64,000 bases of DNA, from NCBI RefSeq assembly GCF_900103325.1, contig NZ_FMXM01000008.1:62001-126000 (forward strand), given 5' to 3'. The first letter of the stretch is position 1; the number at the start of each line of letters is the position of its first letter. Under the pieces are notes generated by a model, which saw only the letters and a list, made by a program, of their open reading frames with translations, had not been told where the DNA came from and ran no database searches. The position numbers and the translations under genes were made by a program. Origin of the DNA: Mesorhizobium qingshengii (lineage in GTDB: Bacteria; Pseudomonadota; Alphaproteobacteria; Rhizobiales; Rhizobiaceae). Shown here one piece after another: positions 17,059 to 26,048 of this stretch.

Positions 17059-18948
17059 ATGGAGCATGCGATCTATGTCGTGACGCTGGTCGGCACCGCG
17101 CTTGTTGTCGCCGCCGCGTTTTCGAGCCTGATCGCCTTCCGCTTCGGCGCCCCTCTTCTGCTCCTGTTTCTCTGCATAGGGCTCGCCACCGGAACGGACG
17201 GCCTCGGCATCCAGTTCGACAATGCCCGCATCGCCTATTTTGCCGGCTCACTGGCGCTTGCCGTCATCCTGTTCGATTCCGGTTTCGGCACGCCGCTCAA
17301 CGCCTTGCGGCAGGCGGCGGGCCCGGCGCTGTCGCTGGCGACCTTCGGCGTGCTGCTGACCACCGGCCTGTTCGGCGCCGCCGCCTATTATCTGCTCGAC
17401 CTCACCTGGCTGGAATCCTTCCTGCTCGGCGCCGCCGTGGCCTCCACCGATGCCGCCGCGGTGTTTTTCCTGCTGCGCGCCGGCGAGATCAATCTGCGCG
17501 AACGCGTGCGCTCGACGCTCGAGGTCGAATCCGGCACCAACGATCCGATCGCCATCTTCCTGACCATCACGCTGGTCGAGATCATCGCCGCCCACGCCAA
17601 TCCCGAGACCAATGTCCTGGTCACCAGCCTGATCCTCGGCTTCCTCCTCAACATGGGCCTCGGCGCCGTCGTCGGCGTGCTCGGCGGCCTCGCCATCGTG
17701 CGCCTCGTCGACCGGCTCAATCTCGACCACGGTCTGCTGCCGATCTTCGTCCTCACTCTGTCGCTGATGGTCTTTGCCGCCGCCGGCGCCATCGGTGGCT
17801 CGGGTTTCCTGGCGGTCTATCTTGCCGGCCTGGTCGCCGGCAATTCCGACATCCGCGCCGTCACCATCCTCAAGCGCTTCCAGGACGGCATGTCATGGCT
17901 GGCGCAGATCATCATGTTCCTGATCCTGGGCCTGTTCGCGACGCCCTCGCAATTTCCGGCGATCCTGGTGCCAGCGGTTCTGCTCGGCCTGTTCCTGATG
18001 TTCGTCGCCAGGCCGATCGCGGTCTGGGTCTGCCTGATCCCGTTCCGCTTGCCACGCCCCGAGGTCGCCTTCGTCTCCTGGGTCGGCCTGCGCGGCGCGG
18101 TCTCGATCCTGCTCGCCATCACCCCGCTGCTCGGCGGGCTGGAAAACGGCCGCCTCATCTTCAACACCGCCTTCATCATCGTGCTGGTGTCGCTGGTCAT
18201 CCAGGGCTGGACGGTCGGGCCGCTGGCGCGCCGCCTCGGCCTCATCGTACCGGCGCGGCTCGGACCGCTGGACAAGGTCGAGCTCGAACTGCCGGGCTCC
18301 GCCCATCACGAGCTCCTTGCCTACCGCGTGGCGCCCGGCAGCCCGGTGGCGCGCGGCGAGCGCATCCCGCGCTGGGCGCGGCCCTCGCTGGTGCTGCGCG
18401 ACGGCCGCTCGATGCGCTTCCAGGACATGGGCCGGCTCACCGCCGGCGATCAGGTCTACATCTTCGTGCCGGACCGCTACCCGCGCCTGCTCGACAAGCT
18501 GTTCGCCAGTCGCGCCGTGGTCGATCCCGAAGATGCCGATTTCTTCGGCGCCTTCGCGGTGGACCCGGCGCGCTCCGCCGCTGAACTGGAGGCGGCTTAC
18601 GCGCCAGGACTGACCGAAGCGGAGCAAAAGCTCACCGTCGGCGCCCTGGTCACGGCACGGCTCGGCGGCCATGCCGAATATGCCGACCGCGTGCTGCTCG
18701 GTCCGATCGAGCTGATCGTCCGCGACGTCGACGACAAGGGCAGAATTACCGGGCTCGGCCTTTCCTTCGAACCGACCGCACCGGTGGCACGGGTGCCGGT
18801 TTTCCTGAGCGCCGGCGAAATCGGCGACCGTGTCTCCGCCTTTGTCCGCAACTGGCGCAAGCCGACTGAAACGCAGATGGCGGAGGCGCAGTCTGAAGTG
18901 ACGCCGCCCCCGGCGCCCGAGACACAAAAGGCGACAACCGAAGGCTGA
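17059..18948 (+). CDS. K+/H+ antiporter, CvrA/NhaP2 type
   Basis: A 629-residue inner-membrane cation/proton antiporter of the CPA1 family. The first 390 residues form 12-13 hydrophobic helices and carry the family motifs [13 protein letters not shown] near 130 and [13 protein letters not shown] near 155, the latter holding the ion-site aspartate. A TrkA-C-like domain follows (about 400-480), then a CorC/HlyC-type transporter-associated domain (about 495-585). This is the full layout of enteric CvrA, which exports K+ and affects cell volume. It sits between gap and pgk in the same direction, inside a glycolytic cluster. Confidence 0.92.
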   Translation: MEHAIYVVTLVGTALVVAAAFSSLIAFRFGAPLLLLFLCIGLATGTDGLGIQFDNARIAYFAGSLALAVILFDSGFGTPLNALRQAAGPALSLATFGVLLTTGLFGAAAYYLLDLTWLESFLLGAAVASTDAAAVFFLLRAGEINLRERVRSTLEVESGTNDPIAIFLTITLVEIIAAHANPETNVLVTSLILGFLLNMGLGAVVGVLGGLAIVRLVDRLNLDHGLLPIFVLTLSLMVFAAAGAIGGSGFLAVYLAGLVAGNSDIRAVTILKRFQDGMSWLAQIIMFLILGLFATPSQFPAILVPAVLLGLFLMFVARPIAVWVCLIPFRLPRPEVAFVSWVGLRGAVSILLAITPLLGGLENGRLIFNTAFIIVLVSLVIQGWTVGPLARRLGLIVPARLGPLDKVELELPGSAHHELLAYRVAPGSPVARGERIPRWARPSLVLRDGRSMRFQDMGRLTAGDQVYIFVPDRYPRLLDKLFASRAVVDPEDADFFGAFAVDPARSAAELEAAYAPGLTEAEQKLTVGALVTARLGGHAEYADRVLLGPIELIVRDVDDKGRITGLGLSFEPTAPVARVPVFLSAGEIGDRVSAFVRNWRKPTETQMAEAQSEVTPPPAPETQKATTEG

Positions 18949-19003
18949 CCGCGCCAGACACAACGGGCTGGATCATTTTTCCGCGCGGGCCGCGTCTGGA
19001 GGC

Positions 19004-19031
19004 TTGCATCATCGTTGGCGCGGGGTATGGT
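19004..19031 (+). promoter_or_regulatory. candidate promoter of pgk
   Basis: TTGCAT (19004) and TATGGT (19026) are 16 bases apart in the 113-base gap after the antiporter. Both hexamers are moderate matches, so pgk may have its own promoter. Confidence 0.35.
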
Positions 19032-19061
19032 CCCGGCGATTTTTCCGCGAAAGGAACCCGC

Positions 19062-20258
19062 ATGGCCGCCTTCAAGACCCTGGACGATATCGGCAACATC
19101 AGCGGCAAGCGCGTTCTGGTGCGTGTCGACCTCAATGTTCCCGTCGCCGGCGGCAAGGTCACCGACGCCACCCGCATCGAACGCATCGCCCCGACCATCG
19201 CTGAACTGTCCGGCAAGGGCGCCAAGGTCATCCTGCTCGCCCATTTCGGCCGGCCCAAGGATGGCCCCTCGCCTGAATTCTCGCTGGAGCCGATCGCCAG
19301 GGCCACGGCTGACGTGCTCGGCCGTCCTGTTGGCTTTGCCGGCGATTGCGTCGGCGACACGGCGGCGAGCGCCGTCGCCGCCATGAACAAGGGCGACGTC
19401 CTGCTGCTCGAAAACACCCGCTTCTACAAGGCCGAGGAGAAGAATGATCCGGCCTTCACCGAAAAGCTCGCCGCCAATGGCGACATCTTCGTCAACGACG
19501 CCTTCTCCGCCGCGCATCGCGCCCACTCCTCGACTGAGGGGCTGGCGCATCTCTTGCCGTCCTTCGCCGGCCGCACCATGCAGGCCGAACTCGAAGCGCT
19601 GGAGAAGGGGCTGGGAAATCCGGTCCGTCCGGTCGTCGCCATCGTCGGTGGCGCCAAGGTCTCGACCAAGATCGACCTGCTGATGAACCTGGTCAAGAAG
19701 GTCGACGCCCTGGTCATCGGTGGCGGCATGGCCAACACCTTCCTCGCCGCGCGCGGCACCGATGTCGGCAAGTCGCTGTGCGAGCATGACTTGGCCTCGA
19801 CCGCCAAGCAGATCATGATCGAGGCGGCCGAGGCCGGCTGCGCCATCATCCTGCCGGTCGACGGCGTCGTCGCCAAGGAATTCAAGGCAGGCGCGGCCTG
19901 CGAGACCGTCGCCATCTCGGACGTGCCAGCCGATGGCATGATCCTCGATGTCGGCGCCAAGACGGTGAAAGCCGTCGGCGAATGGATCGACCGCGCCGCG
20001 ACGCTGGTCTGGAACGGCCCGCTCGGCGCCTTCGAGATCGAGCCCTTCGACCACGCGACCGTGGCGGCGGCGAAGCACGCTGCGGCGCGCACCAAGGAAG
20101 GCAAGCTGGTCTCCGTCGCCGGCGGCGGCGATACGGTGGCGGCGCTCAACCATGCCGGCGTCGCCGACGACTTCACCTATGTCTCGACCGCCGGCGGCGC
20201 TTTCCTGGAATGGATGGAAGGCAAGCCGCTGCCCGGCGTCGATGTGCTGAAGCGCTGA
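19062..20258 (+). CDS. pgk: phosphoglycerate kinase
   Basis: The enzyme moves phosphate between 1,3-bisphosphoglycerate and ADP in glycolysis. The 398-residue length is normal. The signature [15 protein letters not shown] is near residues 20-35, followed by LLAHFGRPK (near 65) and [12 protein letters not shown] (near 115). The nucleotide-binding end has [13 protein letters not shown] and [18 protein letters not shown] precedes the ATG. The downstream aldolase gene begins 123 bases later. Confidence 0.98.
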   Translation: MAAFKTLDDIGNISGKRVLVRVDLNVPVAGGKVTDATRIERIAPTIAELSGKGAKVILLAHFGRPKDGPSPEFSLEPIARATADVLGRPVGFAGDCVGDTAASAVAAMNKGDVLLLENTRFYKAEEKNDPAFTEKLAANGDIFVNDAFSAAHRAHSSTEGLAHLLPSFAGRTMQAELEALEKGLGNPVRPVVAIVGGAKVSTKIDLLMNLVKKVDALVIGGGMANTFLAARGTDVGKSLCEHDLASTAKQIMIEAAEAGCAIILPVDGVVAKEFKAGAACETVAISDVPADGMILDVGAKTVKAVGEWIDRAATLVWNGPLGAFEIEPFDHATVAAAKHAAARTKEGKLVSVAGGGDTVAALNHAGVADDFTYVSTAGGAFLEWMEGKPLPGVDVLKR

Positions 20259-20381
20259 GACGATCAACACAAAGAGAACGAGCGGGCGCCGGAGACTTTC
20301 AATCGATTCGAGCTTTCCGATGCCATTCCTTTGGCGGTAGACTTCCGTTAAGCGCGGAACAAACCCTTCAGGAGAAGCACA

Positions 20382-21407
20382 ATGAGCGAACGTCTCGAAG
20401 ACATTGCCGCCGCGATCGTGGCCGGTGGCAAGGGCCTGCTGGCTGCCGACGAAAGCTCCGGCACCATCAAGAAACGCTTCGATGTCATCGGCGTCGAATC
20501 GACCGCGGACAGCCGCCGCGACTATCGTGAGATGATGTTTCGCGCCTCCGACGCGATGACGAAATACATCTCCGGCGTCATTCTCTATGACGAGACCATC
20601 CGCCAGAAGGCCGCCGACGGCACGCCGCTGGTCGACATCATCAAGGCAGCCGGTGCCATTCCCGGAATCAAGGTCGACGCCGGGGCCAAGCCTCTGGCCG
20701 GCTTTCCCGGCGACACCGTCACCGAGGGTCTGGACGGCCTGCGCGAGCGCCTTGCCGACTACTACAAGCTCGGCGCCCGCTTCGCCAAATGGCGCGCGGT
20801 GATCGACATCGACACAACCAGGGGCGTGCCTTCGGCGACCTCGATCGGCTCCAACGCCCATGCGCTTGCCCGCTACGCCGCACTTTGCCAGGAAGCCGGC
20901 ATCGTCCCGATCGTTGAGCCGGAAGTGCTGATGGATGGCGCGCACGACATCGACACTTGTTATGAAGTCTCGAAGGCGACGCTGACGAAACTCTATGACG
21001 AGCTTTACGCGGCGCGGGTCGTCCTCGAAGGCACGATCCTGAAGCCCAATATGGTGCTGGCCGGCAAGAAATCGGGCAAGGTAAGCAGCCCGCAGGAAGT
21101 CGCGGAGAAGACCATAAAACTGTTCCGCGAGACCGTACCGGCGGCGGTGCCAGGCATCGCCTTCCTCTCCGGCGGCCAGGAGGACGAGGAAGCGACCGCC
21201 AATCTCAACGCCATCAATGCCATCGGGCCGCATCCCTGGAAGCTGACCTTTTCCTATGGCCGCGCGCTGCAGGCAGCCCCGCAGAAAGCATGGAGTGGCA
21301 AGGCGTCGAATGTCGCCGCCGGCCAGGCCGCCTTCACTCACCGCGCCCACATGAATTACCTCGCGGCGCTCGGAAAATGGAAGGTTAGCCTCGAACAGGC
21401 CGCCTGA
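20382..21407 (+). CDS. fbaB: class I fructose-bisphosphate aldolase
   Basis: This enzyme cleaves or forms fructose 1,6-bisphosphate through a Schiff base and needs no metal. The start GKGLLAADESSGTIKKRF is the class I signature. The Schiff-base lysine is in EGTILKPNMVL near residue 226, and SGGQEDEEATANLNAIN follows. The length of 341 residues fits the class I family. AGGAG lies before the ATG. Rhizobia with this gene beside pgk use it together with gap and pgk for gluconeogenesis; the symbol follows Sinorhizobium usage. Confidence 0.95.
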   Translation: MSERLEDIAAAIVAGGKGLLAADESSGTIKKRFDVIGVESTADSRRDYREMMFRASDAMTKYISGVILYDETIRQKAADGTPLVDIIKAAGAIPGIKVDAGAKPLAGFPGDTVTEGLDGLRERLADYYKLGARFAKWRAVIDIDTTRGVPSATSIGSNAHALARYAALCQEAGIVPIVEPEVLMDGAHDIDTCYEVSKATLTKLYDELYAARVVLEGTILKPNMVLAGKKSGKVSSPQEVAEKTIKLFRETVPAAVPGIAFLSGGQEDEEATANLNAINAIGPHPWKLTFSYGRALQAAPQKAWSGKASNVAAGQAAFTHRAHMNYLAALGKWKVSLEQAA

Positions 21408-21431
21408 TCCGCGCTCTTCCGTCTCCCCCTC

Positions 21432-21459
21432 AAACCCGGGCCGATGCGCCCGGGTTTTT
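21432..21459 (+). terminator. Rho-independent terminator of the aldolase gene
   Basis: The stem AAACCCGGGC/GCCCGGGTTT has a short loop and ends in a run of T residues, 25 bases after the stop. Confidence 0.93.
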
Positions 21460-21548
21460 GTTTGGAGGATGATGCTCAAACAAGCAGTCGGCGATGTCGG
21501 TTTGTGCCCATCCCGAACGTCCTTGGGATGACAGACAGGGAGGGGCTC

Positions 21549-22289
21549 ATGCATCGCAACAAAGTGGTTTCGCGCGAAGACTGGTACCAGGCGCACAAGG
21601 CGCATCTGGCACGTGAGAAGGAACTGACGCGGCTTCGCGAACGCATCGCGGCTGAACGGCGTGAACTGCCCTGGCTGAAGATCAGGAAGGACTATGTTTT
21701 CGAGACGGAGCAAGGGCCAAGGAAACTGGTCGACCTGTTTGGCGCCAACAGCCAGCTGATCGTCTATCACTTCATGTTCGGGCCGGGGTGCACGCATCAT
21801 TGCGAGGGTTGCTCGTTCCTTGCCGACCATATCGACGGCGCCAACCAGCATCTGAGGCACCACGACGTGTCGCTGATCGTGGTCTCGCGCGCGCCGCTGG
21901 CTGAGCTTTTGCCCTACAAGCGACGCATGGGCTGGAAGTTCGACTGGGTGTCGTCCTACGCCTCGGATTTCAACTTCGATATGCAGGTCTCCTTCACAGA
22001 CAAGCAGATCGCCGCCGGTGAAACCACCTACAATTTCGAGACCCGTCCCCGGACGTCAAAAGAACTTCCCGGCACCAGTGTTTTCTACCGAGATGAATAT
22101 GGCGACATCTTCCTCACCTTCATGTCGCGCGCCCGCGGTGGCGAGGCGTTGATCGGCACCTATGATTACCTCGACATGACGCCGAAGGGCCGCAACGAAA
22201 CTGGCCCCTACAACGGCCTGATGGACTGGGTGCGGCTGCACGACGAATATCAGGACAGGCTGGTAACGCCGCCAAGTTGCTGCGATTGA
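21549..22289 (+). CDS. DUF899 thioredoxin-fold protein
   Basis: The ATG at 21549 follows AGGGAGGGG; upstream open codons overlap the terminator and are rejected. The 246-residue product matches the DUF899 family. It has a helical start (VSREDWYQAHKAHLAREKEL), the strand LIVYHFMFGPG, and the cysteine motif GCTHHCEGCSFLAD near residue 85 in the place where thioredoxins carry CxxC. The end has YDYLDMTPKGRNE. The activity is not established; a redox role is suggested by the fold. It is a single gene. Confidence 0.88.
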   Translation: MHRNKVVSREDWYQAHKAHLAREKELTRLRERIAAERRELPWLKIRKDYVFETEQGPRKLVDLFGANSQLIVYHFMFGPGCTHHCEGCSFLADHIDGANQHLRHHDVSLIVVSRAPLAELLPYKRRMGWKFDWVSSYASDFNFDMQVSFTDKQIAAGETTYNFETRPRTSKELPGTSVFYRDEYGDIFLTFMSRARGGEALIGTYDYLDMTPKGRNETGPYNGLMDWVRLHDEYQDRLVTPPSCCD

Positions 22290-22351
22290 AGAGCGTTCAT
22301 CTTCGGCGAAACATGCGCTAAAGGTGCCGCAGATCATTCCACGGTATTGCC

Positions 22352-23077
22352 ATGCGCTTCCCGGCCCTTCTCACCTGGCTCGCCTTCCCGATCTACGTCT
22401 GGCAGGGGCTGGGCGTGCGCCGTCGCACGACGCGCATGCTGCCTGCGCAGGGGCCAGTCATGCACGAGATCGCCGGCAAGGCGCCGGCGATCTCGCTTCT
22501 GGTGCTTGGTGATTCCTCGGCCGCCTCGGTCGGTATCGGCAATTCCGAGGACGGACTTGCCGCGCAACTCGCCGTCCTGATTTCGCAGGGCACCGGCCGC
22601 GCCGTGCGCTGGCGAGCGGCCGGCTTCAATTCGGCAACATCGGGCCAGATCCGCGACCATGTCCTGCCCAATCTGTCGGCGGATCAGTGGACGCATATCG
22701 TGCTGGCCATCGGCACCAACGACACCAAGAATTTTCATTCCGTGCCGCGCTTCAAGAAGGAGTTCGGCGGCCTGCTCTACGCGCTGCGTGCCAAATGGCC
22801 GGAAGCGCGCGTGGTCTGGTCGCCGGTGCTGGAATTCACCCGCGCACCGGCCATGCCCTCGCTGCTCGGCAAGATCCTCGAGATCCGCGCCACCGAGATG
22901 AACCGGATGGGCGAACGCCTTTGCCTCGAACGCGGCGCGGTGCCGGCGCCGCGGCTGCCAATTACCAATCCCGAGGCTGGTTTTGCTTCCGACGGCTTTC
23001 ACGCCTCGGAGGCCGGCTACCGCGCCTGGGCGGAACATCTGGTCGGCCTGGTGCTGGGCGAGCAACGCCCGGTGTAG
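22352..23077 (+). CDS. SGNH/GDSL-family hydrolase
   Basis: The 241-residue product has the GDSL block ILLVLGDSSAASVGIG-like motif near residue 50 (seen as LLVLGDSSAASVG), the GTND block near residue 120 and the catalytic Asp-His pair in DGFHAS near residue 213. These give the Ser-His-Asp site of lipases and esterases of this family. The hydrophobic N-terminus (LLTWLAFPIYVWQGLGV) may be an uncleaved membrane anchor. The substrate is unknown, perhaps an acyl ester in the envelope. Confidence 0.88.
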   Translation: MRFPALLTWLAFPIYVWQGLGVRRRTTRMLPAQGPVMHEIAGKAPAISLLVLGDSSAASVGIGNSEDGLAAQLAVLISQGTGRAVRWRAAGFNSATSGQIRDHVLPNLSADQWTHIVLAIGTNDTKNFHSVPRFKKEFGGLLYALRAKWPEARVVWSPVLEFTRAPAMPSLLGKILEIRATEMNRMGERLCLERGAVPAPRLPITNPEAGFASDGFHASEAGYRAWAEHLVGLVLGEQRPV

Positions 23078-23109
23078 CGGGCGACCGGCAAACATCCGTC
23101 GCCACCCCG

Positions 23110-23271
23110 CTACGTCCAATGCCCCAGCACCGCCGTGATCGAAATCGCCGCCATCGCCAGCAGCGCGAGCTTCCAGAAGTCACTGCGCCGCTTCAGCCCC
23201 GGCCAGCCGAGCGGCTTGATCAGCTGGATGACCATGATGCCAACAATGACGAGCGCGAGAAGTTTCGACAT
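23110..23271 (-). CDS. 53-residue membrane microprotein
   Basis: Found by reading the minus strand by eye. The ATG at 23271 gives 53 codons to a TAG. The product has two hydrophobic segments, near residues 4-17 (LLALVIVGIMVIQL) and 34-48 (LALLAMAAISITAVLG), joined by a basic loop (KRRSDF). This is the layout of a two-helix inner-membrane hairpin. An AAAGG sequence lies upstream. The codons are strongly GC-biased as in real genes here. The function is unknown. Confidence 0.65.
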   Translation of the reverse strand: MSKLLALVIVGIMVIQLIKPLGWPGLKRRSDFWKLALLAMAAISITAVLGHWT

Positions 23272-23388
23272 GCCGCCTTTGACCAGCAACGCGGCCGGCT
23301 GTCAAAGCACCTCTTTCCTTCCCTGAGAAAGAATAGCCGCCGCGATCCAGAGTCGGAACGCGGCGCCAGCCTTTGACCGAAAAGCGAT

Positions 23389-24342
23389 CTACTTCAGCGG
23401 CTTCAGCCCGGCCTCGATCGAGGCGCGTTTCGGTTCGAGGAACGGCGGCAGGGCAAGGCTTTCGCCCAATGTTTCCAGCGGCTCGTCGGCGGTGAACCCC
23501 GGCCCGTCGGTGGCGATCTCGAACAGGATGCCGTTCGGCTCGCGGAAATAGAGCGAGCGGAAGTAGTAACGCTCGACCTCGCCACTCGACGGCAGACGGA
23601 ATTCGGCCAGACGGGCGGTCCACTGATGCAACGTTTCCTGGTCTGGCGCCCTGAAGGCAACGTGATGAACCGCGCCGGCGCCTTGTCTTGCGGGCGCCAG
23701 CCCCGGCTGCACGGCGACATGAAGCTCCGCCGCCGGCCCGCCCTCGCCCATTTCGAAGACATGAACGTGGCCCTCGTCGTCCGGCGAGGCATAGTCGCGG
23801 ACCTTGCGCATGTTCATCACCCTGGTCAGCACCGCCTCGGTGTTGGTGATGTCGGGGACACTGATGACGATCGGCCCGAGCCCGCGGATCTGGTGTTCGA
23901 CCGGCACCGGGCTTTGCGCCCAGGCATGGCTGTCGCCCTTGCCGCCATCGCTGACCAGCCGCAGGCGCTGGCCTTCGGGGTCCTCGAGATCCAGCGACGG
24001 ATAGCCGCCAATATCGGCAATCTCTCCTGTCACGACGTTTTCACCGGTGAGGTGCTGCTTCCACCAGGCAAGGCTCTCCCGGCTGCCGACCCGGAGGCTG
24101 GTTCGCGCGATGCTGTGCGTCCCGCGCCGCTCAGGGCCAACCGGCCAGTCGAAGAAGGTGAGGTCGGTGCCCGGTGTCGCTTCGCCATCGGCATAGAAGA
24201 GATGGTAGGCCGAGGTATCGTCCTGGTTGACCGTCTTCTTGACCAGCCGCAGGCCCAGCACCTTCGTATAGAAGTGAAGATTACCTGGCGCATTGGCGGT
24301 GATGGCGGTCAGATGGTGGATTCCTGTCAGTTGCAGGCTCAT
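23389..24342 (-). CDS. ring-cleaving dioxygenase-like VOC protein (MhqO/LinE-like)
   Basis: A 317-residue protein with four VOC modules in two domains. It starts with LTGIHHLTAITANAPGNLHF, the signature of extradiol-type glyoxalase proteins annotated as ring-cleaving dioxygenases. The histidines in GIHHLT and AVHHVAF and the glutamate in GILFEIATD are likely iron ligands. Homologues in firmicutes respond to quinones. The neighbouring quinone reductase-type and DJ-1 genes would suit a role in electrophile stress, but this is inference. GGGAGACG lies before the ATG. Confidence 0.88.
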   Translation of the reverse strand: MSLQLTGIHHLTAITANAPGNLHFYTKVLGLRLVKKTVNQDDTSAYHLFYADGEATPGTDLTFFDWPVGPERRGTHSIARTSLRVGSRESLAWWKQHLTGENVVTGEIADIGGYPSLDLEDPEGQRLRLVSDGGKGDSHAWAQSPVPVEHQIRGLGPIVISVPDITNTEAVLTRVMNMRKVRDYASPDDEGHVHVFEMGEGGPAAELHVAVQPGLAPARQGAGAVHHVAFRAPDQETLHQWTARLAEFRLPSSGEVERYYFRSLYFREPNGILFEIATDGPGFTADEPLETLGESLALPPFLEPKRASIEAGLKPLK

Positions 24343-24652
24343 GGTCGTCTCCCTGTTTCTGGGGAAGAATTTTCTCCCTTCATATCAGAATCGCGGCCAC
24401 GTCGCTGAAGGCCATATATCCTGACGGTCCGTCGCCGAACTATGAACAATAGCGACCGAATCGTTCTTCTATCAGTGAACAATCGGCTCCCTGCGCAGCC
24501 TGCCGAGAGCAGGGCATGATGTGTCGAAACCGATGCTTTTCCAGGGAAATGTGCCGGTCGCAGCTATCGTCGCGCGCCCTGCCATCCTCCTGACAGACTG
24601 CTGTCAGGAGGGGTATGCGATAATGCCTCCAGTCATAGAGAGGAGAATAGCC
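24343..24652. other. divergent regulatory gap
   Basis: These 310 bases lie between the dioxygenase and the DUF1127 gene, which are divergent. They hold a perfect palindrome (24586-24611) and, just downstream, GATAAT as a -10 candidate for the DUF1127 gene. Two copies of GAACAAT occur near 24441 and 24475. No gene was seen. Confidence 0.5.
24586..24611. promoter_or_regulatory. perfect palindromic operator candidate, copy 1
   Basis: The 11-base arms CCTCCTGACAG and CTGTCAGGAGG are perfect, with the 4-base spacer ACTG. A -10-like GATAAT lies about 8 bases downstream, so a bound protein would block the DUF1127 promoter. The same palindrome core returns at 25494-25519. Confidence 0.75.
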
Positions 24653-24820
24653 ATGAACGGTTTTACCATTCTGCGCGGCATGCAGCACTATGTCGGCAAG
24701 ATACGCACGATGCGCAATGAGATCCGCACCCAGCGGTTCATGAACTCGCTGCCGGCGGACATTCGCAAGGATATCGGCTGGCCGGACATGTATGCCGACC
24801 GTCGCCATCGCGGCAATTGA
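24653..24820 (+). CDS. DUF1127 small protein
   Basis: The ATG at 24653 follows GAGGAG. The 55-residue product ends in the DUF1127 pattern (MNSLPADIRKDIGWPDMY), with basic residues throughout. DUF1127 proteins are abundant in Rhizobiales; some bind RNA or take part in phosphate and carbon responses in the alphaproteobacteria studied. The palindrome upstream suggests it is repressed or induced together with the downstream DJ-1 island. Confidence 0.8.
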   Translation: MNGFTILRGMQHYVGKIRTMRNEIRTQRFMNSLPADIRKDIGWPDMYADRRHRGN

Positions 24821-24910
24821 GACGAATTTTTCGCCACAGCGGTTGGATGTGGGCCTGCCAACGCCCAGATATGAAAACAAAGTCCGGCGTGCGTGGAATG
24901 GAGCGAGCTT

Positions 24911-25501
24911 GTGTCCGAGCAGAAGACAATTGGCTTTCTTTTCATCGAAGGCTTTGCCGACTGGGAGTATGGGCTGCTGGCGGCATCGGCGGTCGAATGG
25001 TTCGGTGCCCGCGCCGTGTCGCTGACGCCGGACAGCAAGCCGGTGACAGGCATCAGCGGTTTTCGGCTGGTGCCTGATCGCTCGGCCGGCGCCGATGAGA
25101 ATGCCGATCTCGACGCCGTCGCCGTCATCGGCTCCGACCAGTGGTTTGGCAAGGCGCCACCGGATGTCGCCGAACTGCTCAAATCCGTTGCGTCGCGCGG
25201 CGGCGTCGTTGGCGGCATCTGCGCCGGGACGCTGGCGCTGGCCCGGGCGGGCGTGTTCGAGAAGGCCAGGCACACCAGCAATGGCCGCGACTGGATCAAC
25301 CGTTACGAAGCCGGCTATGCCGGCGACCGCAACTATCAGGACGTGCCGCATGCAGTGGCCGACGGCACGGTCGTTTCCGCGCCGGGTTCGGCGCCCGGCA
25401 CCTTCGCTCTTGCCTTTCTGAAGACGCTTTATCCCGGAAGAGACAGCGATCTCGCGCAGATGCGGACGCTGTTTGCCAAGGAATATGCTGAATGCTCCTG
25501 A
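24911..25501 (+). CDS. DJ-1/PfpI family (GATase1-like) protein
   Basis: The product has the DJ-1/PfpI layout: start KTIGFLFIEGFADWEYG with the conserved acidic residue, and a nucleophile cysteine in GGICAGTLALARAG near residue 101. The GTG at 24911 is preferred because GGAGCG lies just upstream; an ATG at 24893 adds six residues. Family members act as glyoxalases, deglycases or chaperones, and the exact activity is unknown. Its last codons overlap the second palindrome (25494-25519). Confidence 0.88.
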   Translation: MSEQKTIGFLFIEGFADWEYGLLAASAVEWFGARAVSLTPDSKPVTGISGFRLVPDRSAGADENADLDAVAVIGSDQWFGKAPPDVAELLKSVASRGGVVGGICAGTLALARAGVFEKARHTSNGRDWINRYEAGYAGDRNYQDVPHAVADGTVVSAPGSAPGTFALAFLKTLYPGRDSDLAQMRTLFAKEYAECS

Positions 25502-25519
25502 CAGAATGCTGTCAGGAGC
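25494..25519. promoter_or_regulatory. perfect palindromic operator candidate, copy 2
   Basis: The 11-base arms GCTCCTGACAG and CTGTCAGGAGC are perfect, with the spacer AATG. The inner 10 bases of each arm equal those of copy 1 at 24586. It overlaps the DJ-1 stop codon and lies 51 bases before the ATG at 25570, the right place to control that gene. Confidence 0.75.
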
Positions 25520-25569
25520 CGCGTGCGATGGTGCAGATTACTGCACATCGGCTGTGGAGTTGACGATCG

Positions 25570-25975
25570 ATGAAAAGCTGGAATGACAGGCTGAACACGC
25601 CTGGGATCAATGGCGTCAGGCCGACACCGCACGATGGGAGACGTCATCGAGGGCCAGCCGATGCTGGTGCCGACGCCGCGACAGGTCGACGATTTCATCC
25701 GCTCGATTCCCGAAGGCGTCGAGATGGACGTCCGTGCACTGCGCACGGCACTTGCCGTCGAGCATGGCGCCGAAGTGACATGCCCGGTCACAACAGGCTA
25801 TCATTCGCGCACTGTTGCTGAAGCGGCCATTGAGGATCTCGAGCGCGGCATGGCGTTGAGCGACATAGCACCCTTCTGGCGCGTGCTCGACGCGAAGACG
25901 CCGACAACGAGGAAATTGTCCTTCGGCGCGGAATTCGTCGCCGCGCAGCGCAAGCGCGAAGGACTGAAACCATAG
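25570..25975 (+). pseudogene. frameshifted small conserved hypothetical gene
   Basis: The ATG at 25570 has GGAG upstream and opens MKSWNDRLNTPGINGVRPTP. Near 25630 the coding signal jumps to the +1 frame, starting around MGDVIEGQPMLVPTP and ending at the stop at 25973-25975. The second part has QVDDFIRSIPEG, then HGAEVTCPVTTGYHSRTVAEAA and IAPFWRVLD, which I recognise as one family that normally starts with the KSW motif. Neither frame alone is complete, and the downstream ATG at 25634 has no ribosome site. A one-base insertion or two-base deletion explains it. The family function is unknown to me. Confidence 0.65.
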
Positions 25976-26022
25976 TGCATGCCGCCCAGGAACGGGCACC
26001 GCTTTTGGGGCCACGACATGCA
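25976..26022. repeat. dispersed intergenic palindrome, family B, copy 2
   Basis: The arms TGCATGCCG and CGACATGCA match the copy at 15627-15673 apart from one base, and CTTTTGGGG lies at the same inner place. The element lies between the frameshifted gene and the WYL regulator. Confidence 0.8.
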
Positions 26023-26048
26023 TAGAAACAACATTGAGGAACCATACG

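Noticed and set aside
18597..21863. A 1088-codon minus-strand open frame across antiporter, pgk and aldolase genes
   Set aside because: It lies fully opposite genes with clear motifs, has no ribosome site or domain, and arises from the codon bias of GC-rich genes.
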